A DNA stretch of 12,215 nucleotides, taken from positions 1 through 12,215 of the forward strand of contig JAODBN010000022.1 of assembly GCA_025463965.1 (NCBI GenBank), in the 5' to 3' direction. Both the position numbers and the translations under genes were made by a program. Below, piece after piece: positions 5,797 to 11,990 of the stretch; the stretch's first letter is position 1; each line of letters begins with the position of its first letter. Source of the DNA: Acidimicrobiaceae bacterium (lineage in GTDB: Bacteria > Actinomycetota > Acidimicrobiia > Acidimicrobiales > Bog-793). The notes beneath the pieces were generated by a model. That model was not told the DNA's origin and searched no databases. It saw only the letters and a list, made by a program, of their open reading frames with translations.

Positions 5797-6549
5797 GTGC
5801 CAGCGACCGAGCCGCCGAGCGCTGTCGGGACGGTGCCGAGCGGTCCGAGCGCAGCGGGAGACCTCGCAGCCGACCAGGTCGGTCCCCTCGCGCTCGTCGG
5901 GGGTGGCGAGTGGACCGATGGCGCGACCTTCGACGCCGAACTGCTGGAGCGCTCGTTGGGTGAGGTCCTCGTCCTTCCCACCGCCGCCGCGTACGAACGG
6001 CCGGAGCGGGCAGTGGCGCACGCCGCCGAGTGGTTCGGTCGCTTCGGTGGCCGCGTCCAGCCGTGCATGGTGCTGGCGCGCACCGACGCCCAGGACCGCG
6101 CGGCGGCCGATCAGGTGCGCGCCGCAAGCTTCATCTATCTCGCAGGAGGGTCGCCCCTCCACCTGCGTTCGGTGCTGAAGGACTCGGCCGTGCTTCGTGC
6201 GCTGCTCGACGCCTGGCACGACGGGGCGATCGTCGCCGGGTCCTCCGCGGGAGCCATGGCGCTCAGCGATCCGATGGTCGACCCGCGTGGGGGCGCCTTC
6301 ACAGTGGGCCTCGGCCTCGTGCGCAACCTGGCGGTGGTCCCCCACTACCTCGGCGAGCCCACCGCGCAGCTGCGCCGCACGCTCGCGCTCGCGCCCGCCG
6401 GTTGCGCTGTCGTCGCCCTCGGCGAGCGCACCGCCCTGATCCGAGACGTCGACGGGACGTGGCGGATAGAGGGCGCCGGTGCCTCCGAGCTCTTCCTCGA
6501 CGGGCGACCCGACGAGCTCGACGCGCTCGCCGGCAAGCCGCTCGGCTGA
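5797..6549 (+). CDS. Peptidase family S51 protein (peptidase E/cyanophycinase-like)
   Basis: This gene encodes a 250-aa predicted cytoplasmic serine peptidase. S51 enzymes include aspartyl dipeptidase PepE and cyanophycinase. The nucleophile elbow is VAGSSAGAMAL (146-156), with Ser150 as likely nucleophile. His183 in VVPHYLGE and Glu210 in ALGERTAL complete the expected triad. IYLAGGSPLHL (113-123) supplies the conserved Gly-Gly before the nucleophile domain, and LALVGGGEW (31-39) opens the fold. The N-terminal 25 residues are Pro/Ala/Ser-rich and unlike the family. There is no hydrophobic signal peptide. A leaderless promoter places the start at GTG 5797. No cyanophycin synthetase is visible, so a peptidase role is more likely than cyanophycin breakdown. 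It is convergent with the cyclophilin genes. Confidence 0.8.
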   Translation: MPATEPPSAVGTVPSGPSAAGDLAADQVGPLALVGGGEWTDGATFDAELLERSLGEVLVLPTAAAYERPERAVAHAAEWFGRFGGRVQPCMVLARTDAQDRAAADQVRAASFIYLAGGSPLHLRSVLKDSAVLRALLDAWHDGAIVAGSSAGAMALSDPMVDPRGGAFTVGLGLVRNLAVVPHYLGEPTAQLRRTLALAPAGCAVVALGERTALIRDVDGTWRIEGAGASELFLDGRPDELDALAGKPLG

Positions 6550-6563
6550 CGGCAGTTCGGGCG

Positions 6564-6578
6564 GAGCGCTACTCGCTC
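6564..6578. terminator. Weak hairpin between convergent peptidase and cyclophilin genes
   Basis: GAGCG (6564-6568) and CGCTC (6574-6578) form a 5-bp stem with a 5-nt loop that overlaps the TAG of the cyclophilin gene, 14 nt past the peptidase stop. There is no T-tract. The position fits a shared terminator, but the stem is short. Confidence 0.25.
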
Positions 6579-7123
6579 TCGGTGACCGTGACGGAGTTGA
6601 TCGTCACCCGCTCCGAAGGACGCCCAGACGTGCTGCCCGTCGCCTCGATGGCAGCGAGGGTGTCCAGCCCGGAGACGACCTTGCCGAAGAGCGAGTAGGA
6701 CGGCGGCAGCTGGGTCCCCTGGGGTCCGCTGATGATGAAGAACTGGCTCCCGTTGGTGTCGGGCCCCGCATTCGCCATTGCCAGCGAGCCCAGCTCGTAG
6801 CGGCCCGGCTTGGGCAGCTCGTCCTCGAAGCGGTAACCCGGGCTCCCGGTCCCGGTGCCGGTCGGGTCTCCGCCTTGCACGACGAAACCGGGGATGATGC
6901 GGTGGAAGAACGTGTCGTCGAAATAGTGGTAGCGGGCGAGGAAGACGAAGTTGTTGACCGTCCTCGGCGCCCCGATCGGGTCGAATGCAACGGTGAGGTC
7001 GCCCTTGGAGGTCGAGATCACCGCCCCGTAGCGCTTCGACAGGTCGATGCACATCTCCGGCTGACCCTCGAAGTGCTGCGTCTTCGGGGCGGAACCGTCT
7101 GCGGGGGGGCACTCACTCGCCAT
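6569..7123 (-). CDS. Cyclophilin-type peptidyl-prolyl isomerase, soluble
   Basis: This gene encodes a 184-aa cis-trans prolyl isomerase predicted to help protein folding in the cytoplasm, since no signal peptide or membrane segment is present. Core motifs are TVNNFVFLARYHYFDD (55-70), FFHRIIPGFVVQGGDPTGTG (72-91) with catalytic Arg75 and Gln83, MANAGPDTNGSQFFI (116-130) and SLFGKVVSGLD. Before the fold lies ECPPADGSA with Cys5 and then MCI with Cys25, a pair also found in the neighbouring cyclophilin. The ATG at 7123 has GAGAGG (7130-7135) with a 6-nt spacer, one of the few good Shine-Dalgarno sites here. That suggests translation from a longer transcript, as the second gene after the anchored paralog 74 bp upstream. 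Confidence 0.92.
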   Translation of the reverse strand: MASECPPADGSAPKTQHFEGQPEMCIDLSKRYGAVISTSKGDLTVAFDPIGAPRTVNNFVFLARYHYFDDTFFHRIIPGFVVQGGDPTGTGTGSPGYRFEDELPKPGRYELGSLAMANAGPDTNGSQFFIISGPQGTQLPPSYSLFGKVVSGLDTLAAIEATGSTSGRPSERVTINSVTVTESE

Positions 7124-7197
7124 GTTCTTCCTCTCTCCATCGCCTGTCGGACCGAACCCGTGACCAGCGCTGCTGTACGCAGAGCCGTGGGCGCCCG

Positions 7198-7995
7198 CTA
7201 GCCGACCTTGGTGACCGTGACCTTGATGATTCTGTGGAGGACCTTCGGCTTACCGGTCTGGTCGGTGGCCGCGGCCCCGTCCCTCCCGATGCGGGCCACC
7301 ACGGCGGTGCCCGAGACGACCTTGCCGATGACTGTGTAATTGCGAGACAGGCCCGAGCCGCCGCCGGGGAGCACGACGAAGAACTGGCTGCCGTCCGAGC
7401 TCGGCTGACCGGAGTTGGCGAGCGCCACGGTCCAGCTCGGATAGCAGTCACCCTTGGCCGTGCAGCTCGCAGGGGGAAGGTTCCCGGTGAACGAGTAACC
7501 GGGTCCGCCAGTGCCGGTTCCGGTGGGGTCGCCGCCCTGGACCACAAAGCCCTGGATAACCCGGTGGAAGACCGTGCCGTCGTAGAAGTGGTAGCGCGAC
7601 AGGACCACGAAGTTGTTGACGCCGAGTAGGCCCGAGGAGGCATTGAGGCGGATTACGAAGGGCCCAACGTCAGTGCGGACGGTGGCGTCGAAGACGCTCG
7701 TTGCAGGGATGCAGATCGGGGGAGCCTTCTTGAACGAGGTCGCCCGCTTGGCCGACCCGCTCGCTGGCGGACAGGCCGTGTTGGCCGCAGACGCTGTGGT
7801 CGCCTTTTTTTGCTTGGCCGCCGGCTTCTTCGGCGAGCTGCCGCTGAAGGCGAACACGATGCCGATCACCGCACCCGCCAGGACCACGAGCAGAACGATG
7901 CGCCGGATGCTCTTGCGGCGACGGTCCCGCCGCTCCTCCTGCGCATCCCTGATCTCCCGCATCGCCCGCTGGCGGGCACGCTTGTCGCTGGGCAC
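7198..7995 (-). CDS. Membrane-anchored cyclophilin-type peptidyl-prolyl isomerase
   Basis: This gene encodes a 265-aa protein. A strongly basic N-terminus (about 1-33) precedes one membrane helix (about 33-51, VLLVVLAGAVIGIVFAF), then a Lys/Ala/Pro linker (52-72) and a cyclophilin domain (about 100-265). By the positive-inside rule the isomerase should face outside, where it would assist secreted proteins. Core motifs are VFHRVIQGFVVQGGDPTGTG (142-161) with Arg145 and Gln153, and LANSGQPSSDGSQFFVV (192-208). Cys75 and Cys95 have the same 20-residue spacing as Cys5 and Cys25 of the downstream paralog. An extra pair, Cys178 and Cys184, may form a disulfide. The open frame continues far upstream across lysC, but GTG 7993-7995 is chosen because a -10 box (TAGCTT) lies 8 nt before it and the upstream translation is low-complexity. 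Confidence 0.9.
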   Translation of the reverse strand: MPSDKRARQRAMREIRDAQEERRDRRRKSIRRIVLLVVLAGAVIGIVFAFSGSSPKKPAAKQKKATTASAANTACPPASGSAKRATSFKKAPPICIPATSVFDATVRTDVGPFVIRLNASSGLLGVNNFVVLSRYHFYDGTVFHRVIQGFVVQGGDPTGTGTGGPGYSFTGNLPPASCTAKGDCYPSWTVALANSGQPSSDGSQFFVVLPGGGSGLSRNYTVIGKVVSGTAVVARIGRDGAAATDQTGKPKVLHRIIKVTVTKVG

Positions 7996-8003
7996 GGACC
8001 GAC

Positions 8004-8009
8004 AAGCTA
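8004..8009 (-). promoter_or_regulatory. -10 element of the membrane-anchored cyclophilin
   Basis: On the minus strand TAGCTT lies 8 nt before the GTG at 7995, giving an almost leaderless transcript. It is inside the 42-bp spacer shared with lysC, and the region where the lysC -35 should be overlaps it. Confidence 0.45.
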
Positions 8010-8024
8010 GCCGCGCGCAAACAG

Positions 8025-8030
8025 TAGGTT
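8025..8030 (+). promoter_or_regulatory. -10 element of lysC (leaderless)
   Basis: TAGGTT is followed by 7 nt and the GTG at 8038. The spacing supports GTG 8038 as start over the in-frame TTG at 8029, which would overlap the -10 box itself. No Shine-Dalgarno sequence is present. Confidence 0.5.
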
Positions 8031-8037
8031 GACGCCC

Positions 8038-9258
8038 GTGCCGCTCGCCGTCCAGAAGTTCGGGGGAACGTCCGTCGCGGACGCGGACCGAATCCGCGCC
8101 GTCGCCGACCACATCGCTCGGACGCGGCGTGAAGGCGACGACGTCGTCGCGGTGGTGAGCGCGATGGGCAAGACGACCGACGACCTGCTCCGACTGGCCG
8201 GTGACGTGAGCAGTATCCGACCCGGACGCGAGCTCGACATGCTGCTGACGTCGGGCGAGCGCATCTCCATGGCTCTTCTGTGCATGGCGCTCGCCGAGCT
8301 CGGCGTGGCGGCGGCCTCGTTCACCGGCAGTCAGGCCGGGATCATCACCGACGAGACCCATACGAAGGCGAAGATCCTGGAAGTCCGGGGAGACCGCCTG
8401 CGTGAGGCGCTTGCCGACGGGGTGGTGCCGGTCGTCGCCGGCTTCCAGGGCGTCTCGACCGCCCGCGACGTCACCACGCTCGGGCGGGGTGGCTCGGACA
8501 CCACAGCCGTGGCGCTTGCCGCCGCCCTCGGGGCCGCCCGGTGCGAGATCTATACGGACGTCTCGGGCGTGTTCACCGCCGATCCCCGGATCGTCCCGAC
8601 CGCCCGGCGTCTCGGGCGCATCTCCTTCGAAGAGATGCTGGAAATCGCCGCCACCGGAGGCCGAGTGCTGTCGCTGCGCTCGGTCGAGTTCGCCAGGAAC
8701 CACCACGTCCCGCTCCACGTCCGTTCCAGCTTCACCTGGGAGCCGGGGACGTGGGTCATCGAGGAGGACCCATCTATGGAGCAGCCGATCGTCTCCGCCG
8801 TGACCAGCGACACCTCGGAGGCCAAGCTGACCATCACCAAGGTGCCCGACCGGCCCGGCATCGCCGCGTCCCTGTTCCGGGCGCTCGCCGACAACAACGT
8901 CAACGTGGACATGATCGTCCAGAACACGTCGCACGACGGGACGACCGACATCTCGTTCACCGCGCCCCGCTCCGAGATGGGCGTCGCGATGAAGGTGGGC
9001 GAGGAGCTCGGCCAGCGCATCGGGGCCAGCGAGCTCCTGCTCGACGAAGCGGTGGCCCAAGTCTCGGTGGTGGGAGCTGGGATGCGGACGAACCCCGGGG
9101 TCACCGCCACGATGTTCGAGGCGCTCGCCGCGGTCGGGATCAACATCCAGATGATCTCGACCTCCCCCATTCGGATCTCCTGTCTCGTCGAGGCCTCCAC
9201 GGCCGATCGGGCCGTGCGGGTCCTGCACGAAGCGTTCGAGCTCGACTCCCCGGCCTGA
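8038..9258 (+). CDS. lysC: Aspartate kinase (alpha subunit)
   Basis: This gene encodes the ATP-dependent enzyme that phosphorylates aspartate to 4-phospho-aspartate, the entry step to lysine, threonine, methionine and diaminopimelate. The protein is 406 aa, typical for the two-subunit bacterial class. The kinase domain (about 1-240) opens with LAVQKFGGTSV (3-13). It contains GRGGSDTTAVALAAALGA and the YTDVSGVFTADPRIV segment that binds nucleotide and aspartate. Two ACT domains follow. The first begins LTITKVPDRPGIAASLF and the second VSVVGAGMRTNPGVTATMF, ending in MISTSPIRISCLV. These are the sites for feedback inhibition by lysine and/or threonine in the family. The start and promoter are discussed under the -10 feature. 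An internal start at 8776 should give a separate beta subunit. asd follows after 32 nt. Confidence 0.95.
   Translation: MPLAVQKFGGTSVADADRIRAVADHIARTRREGDDVVAVVSAMGKTTDDLLRLAGDVSSIRPGRELDMLLTSGERISMALLCMALAELGVAAASFTGSQAGIITDETHTKAKILEVRGDRLREALADGVVPVVAGFQGVSTARDVTTLGRGGSDTTAVALAAALGAARCEIYTDVSGVFTADPRIVPTARRLGRISFEEMLEIAATGGRVLSLRSVEFARNHHVPLHVRSSFTWEPGTWVIEEDPSMEQPIVSAVTSDTSEAKLTITKVPDRPGIAASLFRALADNNVNVDMIVQNTSHDGTTDISFTAPRSEMGVAMKVGEELGQRIGASELLLDEAVAQVSVVGAGMRTNPGVTATMFEALAAVGINIQMISTSPIRISCLVEASTADRAVRVLHEAFELDSPA
8761..8767 (+). promoter_or_regulatory. Internal ribosome binding site for the aspartate kinase beta subunit
   Basis: GAGGAGG lies inside the lysC frame, 8 nt before the in-frame ATG at 8776. 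It is one of the best Shine-Dalgarno sequences in the window, whereas lysC itself has none. The same bases encode Glu-Glu-Asp in the full-length protein. Confidence 0.65.
8776..9258 (+). CDS. lysC: Aspartate kinase beta (regulatory) subunit, internal start
   Basis: An in-frame ATG at codon 247 of lysC yields a 160-aa protein made of the two ACT domains alone. The start sequence MEQPIVSAVTSDTSEAKLTI aligns with the known beta subunit of Corynebacterium glutamicum aspartokinase. As I recall it, that subunit begins MEEAVLTGVATDKSEAKVTV and is also made from an internal start. In that class the enzyme is an alpha2beta2 tetramer, in which effector amino acids bind between the ACT domains of the two subunits. 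The strong ribosome binding site upstream supports real expression here. Start position and role are inferred from homology. Confidence 0.7.
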   Translation: MEQPIVSAVTSDTSEAKLTITKVPDRPGIAASLFRALADNNVNVDMIVQNTSHDGTTDISFTAPRSEMGVAMKVGEELGQRIGASELLLDEAVAQVSVVGAGMRTNPGVTATMFEALAAVGINIQMISTSPIRISCLVEASTADRAVRVLHEAFELDSPA

Positions 9259-9278
9259 GGCCGCCCGCCGGGCGTCGC

Positions 9279-9284
9279 TAACCT
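9279..9284 (+). promoter_or_regulatory. -10 element of asd (leaderless)
   Basis: TAACCT is followed by exactly 6 nt (GGCGCC) and the ATG at 9291, and no Shine-Dalgarno sequence is present. This gives asd its own promoter, in addition to any read-through from lysC. A small GCCC/GGGC inverted repeat (9263-9273) lies just upstream. Confidence 0.5.
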
Positions 9285-9290
9285 GGCGCC

Positions 9291-10316
9291 ATGAACGTTG
9301 GCGTGTACGGGGCCACCGGCCAGGTTGGTGGCGTCATGCGCCAGCTGCTGGTCGAGCGGTCCTTCCCGGTCGACCAGCTCCGCTTCTTCGCCTCGGCGCG
9401 CTCGGCGGGGTCTACCTTGGCCTGGCAGGGCAGGAAGATCGTCGTGGAGGACGCCGAGACGGCAGACCCCTCCGGGCTTGACGTTGCGCTGTTCTCGTGC
9501 GGCAAGAAGGGCTCGCTCGCCTACGCCGAGCGGGTCGCCGCGGCGGGGGCCGTGGTGATCGACAACTCCTCGGCTTGGCGGATGCATCCCGAGGTGCCCC
9601 TCGTGGTCCCCGAGGTCAATGCGGACGCCTTGGCGGTGCTTCCCAAGGGCATCGTGGCCAACCCGAACTGCACGACGATGATCGCCATGCCGGTGCTGAA
9701 GCCGATCCTCGATCGCGTCGGCATCCGCCGCGTCGTCGTGGACACCTACCAGGCGGTGTCCGGCGCCGGGCTCGCCGGCGTGGCGGAGTTGGAGGAGCAG
9801 ATCCGCAAGGGCGCCGAGCGCTCAGCCGAGCTCACCTTCAACGGCAGCGTGCTCGACCAGGTGACTCCAGCCGTCTTCCCCGCTCCGATCGCCTTCAACG
9901 TCATCCCGCTCGCCGGCAGCTTGGTGGCCGACGGGACCGGGGAGACCGACGAGGAGCAGAAATGGCGCAACGAGGCGAGGAAGATCCTCGGCGCGCCGGA
10001 ACTGGCAGTGGACTGCACGTGCGTGCGGGTGCCGGTGTTCACCGGCCATTCGGTGTCCCTCCACCTCGAGCTGGCTGGTCCGCTCAGTCCCGAGCAGGCC
10101 GTCGCTCTGCTCGAGGGTGCCCCCGGCGTGCGGCTCGTCGACGTGCCCACGCCCCTGCAGGCGGCCGGGGTCGACCCCTCCCTCGTCGGCAGGATCCGTC
10201 GGGACGCGACCGTCGAGCACGGGCTGGCGATGTTCGTCAGCGGCGACAACCTCCGAAAGGGTGCAGCGCTCAACGCCATCCAGATCGCCGAGGCGCTGCT
10301 CGCCCGGGGAGCCTGA
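9291..10316 (+). CDS. asd: Aspartate-semialdehyde dehydrogenase
   Basis: This gene encodes a cytoplasmic NADPH-dependent enzyme that reduces 4-phospho-aspartate, the product of LysC, to aspartate 4-semialdehyde. The protein is 341 aa, normal for the family. Visible features are the dinucleotide-binding loop VGVYGATGQVGGVM (3-16), the active-site Cys127 in ANPNCTTM, the substrate-binding region YQAVSGAGLAGVAEL (153-167), His253 in FTGHSVSLH as the general acid/base, and the C-terminal SGDNLRKGAALNAIQIAE. ATG 9291 is supported by the upstream -10 box and by the conserved glycine loop starting at residue 3. It sits 32 nt after lysC, the usual gene order in actinobacteria, and is convergent with proS. 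Confidence 0.95.
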   Translation: MNVGVYGATGQVGGVMRQLLVERSFPVDQLRFFASARSAGSTLAWQGRKIVVEDAETADPSGLDVALFSCGKKGSLAYAERVAAAGAVVIDNSSAWRMHPEVPLVVPEVNADALAVLPKGIVANPNCTTMIAMPVLKPILDRVGIRRVVVDTYQAVSGAGLAGVAELEEQIRKGAERSAELTFNGSVLDQVTPAVFPAPIAFNVIPLAGSLVADGTGETDEEQKWRNEARKILGAPELAVDCTCVRVPVFTGHSVSLHLELAGPLSPEQAVALLEGAPGVRLVDVPTPLQAAGVDPSLVGRIRRDATVEHGLAMFVSGDNLRKGAALNAIQIAEALLARGA

Positions 10317-10318
10317 CC

Positions 10319-10333
10319 GGGCGGAGCCCGCCC
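10319..10333. terminator. Hairpin between convergent asd and proS
   Basis: GGGCG (10319-10323) and CGCCC (10329-10333) form a GC-only stem with a 5-nt loop, 2 nt after the asd stop and 10 nt from the end of proS. The following bases (ATTGCCC) are not a true T-tract, so the call rests on position and stem strength. Confidence 0.4.
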
Positions 10334-10343
10334 ATTGCCCGAA

Positions 10344-11786
10344 TCAGTAGGCGCGAGCGAACAGGACTCGCCGGCCGTAGGCCGAGGGCCCGTCGCAGGC
10401 CACACAGTCGCCCTGCTCGTCGGGAGCGTCGAACGGCACGCAGCGAGGGGTGGCCTTCGTGGCCTCCTTGATCCGCTGCTCACAGCTGAGCTGACCGCAG
10501 TGCAGCACGCTCGCGAAGCCGACCGCCGTCGCGGCGACGAGCCCTTCCCAGTCGTCTACTCGGAAGGTGTGCTCGTCACGAAAGCGCGTCGCTCGATCGA
10601 GCAGCGCCGCCTGGAAGGCGGTGAGGCGCTCGGGCATCTCGGCGACGGCGTCGGCGAGCGGCCGCTGCTCTTTTCCTTCGGCGAGGCGCTCGGCGATGGT
10701 GACGACCCCGGCCGCCAGGTCGCGCGGGCCGAGCTCGATCCGGACGGGGACGCCGCGTAGCTCCCACTCGTTGAACTTGAAGCCTGGAGACAGCTGCGGA
10801 CGATCGTCGACGCGAACTCGAACGCCCAGAGCAATGAGCCCCGCAGCCAGCTCGCGAGCGGCTTCCAGGACGGGGGGTAGGTCGGCATCGCGACCGATCG
10901 GGACGACGACGACCTGGTACGGGGCCAGGCGCGGCGGGAGGATCAACCCGCGATCGTCGCCATGGGTCATGATCACCCCACCGACCATCCGGGTGCTCAG
11001 GCCCCAAGAGGTCGTGTTGCAGTACTCGAGGGCGCCCTCCGCATTGGCAAAGGTCATGTCGAAAGCGCGGGCGAAGTTCGTGCCGAGAAAGTGCGAGGTC
11101 GCGGCCTGCAGCGCCCTCCCGTCCCGCACGAGGGCCTCCAGGGTCAACGTGCTCACCGCCCCGGCAAAGCGCTCCGACGCGGTCTTCTCGCCGGCGACCA
11201 CCGGGATCGCTGCCAGGTCTCGGGCGACCTCCTCGTAAAAGCCCAGGGCGATCGCCGTCTCGGCGCGGGCCTCCTCCTCGGTGGCGTGCGCGGTGTGACC
11301 CTCCTGCCAGAGGAACTCGGTCGTGCGCAGGAACAGGCGAGGCCGCAGCTCCCAGCGCACGACGTTCGCCCACTGGTTGATGAGGAGCGGAAGGTCACGA
11401 TACGAGCTGATCCAGCGGGCGAACATCTCGCCGATGACCGTCTCGGATGTCGGGCGGACCACGAGGGGCTCTTCGAGCTTCTCCCCACCGGCGTGGGTCA
11501 CCACAGCGAGCTCGGGAGCAAAGCCCTCGACGTGCTCTGCTTCCCGGCGCAGATGGCTCTCGGGGATGAACAGCGGGACGTACGCGTTCTCGTGGCCGGT
11601 GGCCTTGATCCGGGCGTCGAGCGCTCCCTGGATCAGCTCCCAGATGCGGTAGCCGTACGGCCGGATCACCATGGTCCCCCGGACGGGCCCGCGGTCGGCC
11701 AGCTCGGCTCGTAGGACGACCTCGTTGTACCAGGCCGAGAAGTCCTCGCTCTGGGGAGTGACCCCGCGCTCGTTTGCCTTTGCCAT
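10344..11786 (-). CDS. proS: Prolyl-tRNA synthetase, archaeal/eukaryotic type
   Basis: This gene encodes a class II aminoacyl-tRNA synthetase that charges tRNA-Pro in the cytoplasm. The protein is 480 aa from ATG 11786. The N-terminus GVTPQSEDFSAWYNEVV (8-24) is typical of the short archaeal/eukaryotic type, and the long insertion domain of ordinary bacterial ProRS is absent. Class II elements include VIRPYGYRIWE (40-50), RPTSETVIGEMFARW (111-125), RTTEFLWQEGHTAHAT (154-169) and GVIMTHGDDRGLILPPRLAP (270-289). The anticodon-binding domain follows (about 290-400). The C-terminal domain has Cys430, Cys435, Cys461 and Cys464 as probable zinc ligands and ends in Tyr, as is common in this type. 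A longer frame reaches ATG 11840 but adds only a proline run. An AAGG 6 nt upstream is a weak Shine-Dalgarno sequence. It is divergent from a secreted-protein gene. Confidence 0.93.
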   Translation of the reverse strand: MAKANERGVTPQSEDFSAWYNEVVLRAELADRGPVRGTMVIRPYGYRIWELIQGALDARIKATGHENAYVPLFIPESHLRREAEHVEGFAPELAVVTHAGGEKLEEPLVVRPTSETVIGEMFARWISSYRDLPLLINQWANVVRWELRPRLFLRTTEFLWQEGHTAHATEEEARAETAIALGFYEEVARDLAAIPVVAGEKTASERFAGAVSTLTLEALVRDGRALQAATSHFLGTNFARAFDMTFANAEGALEYCNTTSWGLSTRMVGGVIMTHGDDRGLILPPRLAPYQVVVVPIGRDADLPPVLEAARELAAGLIALGVRVRVDDRPQLSPGFKFNEWELRGVPVRIELGPRDLAAGVVTIAERLAEGKEQRPLADAVAEMPERLTAFQAALLDRATRFRDEHTFRVDDWEGLVAATAVGFASVLHCGQLSCEQRIKEATKATPRCVPFDAPDEQGDCVACDGPSAYGRRVLFARAY

Positions 11787-11854
11787 GGAGCGCCTTGCTA
11801 GCACGGCGGGGGGCGGCGGCGGAAACGGCCGCTCGGGCAATGATCACGCGAAGT

Positions 11855-11918
11855 GGGATCACGGGCACTGGTTGTGGCGGCACGTGCCGCAAGGTGCCCG
11901 ATCGGTCCGTGATTTCCC
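11855..11918. repeat. Nested inverted repeat (possible structured leader or operator)
   Basis: Three arms nest. GGGATCACGG (11855-11864) pairs with CCGTGATTTCCC (11907-11918) apart from a 2-nt bulge. Inside, CGGGCAC (11862-11868) pairs with GTGCCCG (11894-11900). At the centre is a perfect 14-bp palindrome, GCGGCACGTGCCGC (11877-11890). The palindrome CCGATCGG (11898-11905) lies in one flank, and GATCACG is repeated directly at 11842 and 11857. The element starts 69 bp from the proS start and lies upstream of the promoter of the plus-strand gene. It could therefore be a proS mRNA leader, a small RNA or a protein-binding site. It matches no riboswitch I know. Confidence 0.5.
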
Positions 11919-11961
11919 TGGTAGATGCCGTATCGTCACGCGACCGACTCCCTCGGGCGGG

Positions 11962-11990
11962 TTGCTTTACCCACGGGTGGTCCGTACTAT
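11962..11990 (+). promoter_or_regulatory. Sigma-70-type promoter of the secreted-protein gene
   Basis: TTGCTT (11962-11967) and TACTAT (11985-11990) are separated by 17 bp, the best -35/-10 pair in the window. Transcription would begin near 11997 and leave a leader of about 48 nt. The spacer contains the inverted repeat ACCC-AC-GGGT (11969-11978), and an additional GGGT lies at 11959-11962, so a regulator may bind here. Confidence 0.6.

Noticed and set aside
4115..6178. A 687-codon open frame on the plus strand, antisense to the MBL/rhodanese gene
   Set aside because: It overlaps three well-supported genes, its translation is rich in Arg/Gly with no family motif, and GC-rich codon usage leaves long open antisense frames. 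It has no start signal.
8029..8037. TTG at 8029 as lysC start
   Set aside because: It would overlap the -10 box, and the conserved opening LAVQKFGGTSV fits better two residues after GTG 8038.
7996..9228. Upstream extension of the anchored cyclophilin frame, antisense across lysC (about 410 extra residues)
   Set aside because: The extension is His/Asp/Gly/Arg-rich with no recognisable domain, it mirrors lysC codons, and the -10 box and GTG at 7995 give a better start.
11805..11824. G-rich tract as a G-quadruplex
   Set aside because: Only one long G-run is present and the others are G-pairs, so a stable three-tier quadruplex is unlikely. The tract is explained by local GC richness.
11787..11840. 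An 18-residue N-terminal extension of ProRS from ATG 11840
   Set aside because: It is a low-complexity proline run (MPERPFPPPPP) not found in the family, while MAKANERGVTPQSEDF from 11786 matches the usual start.
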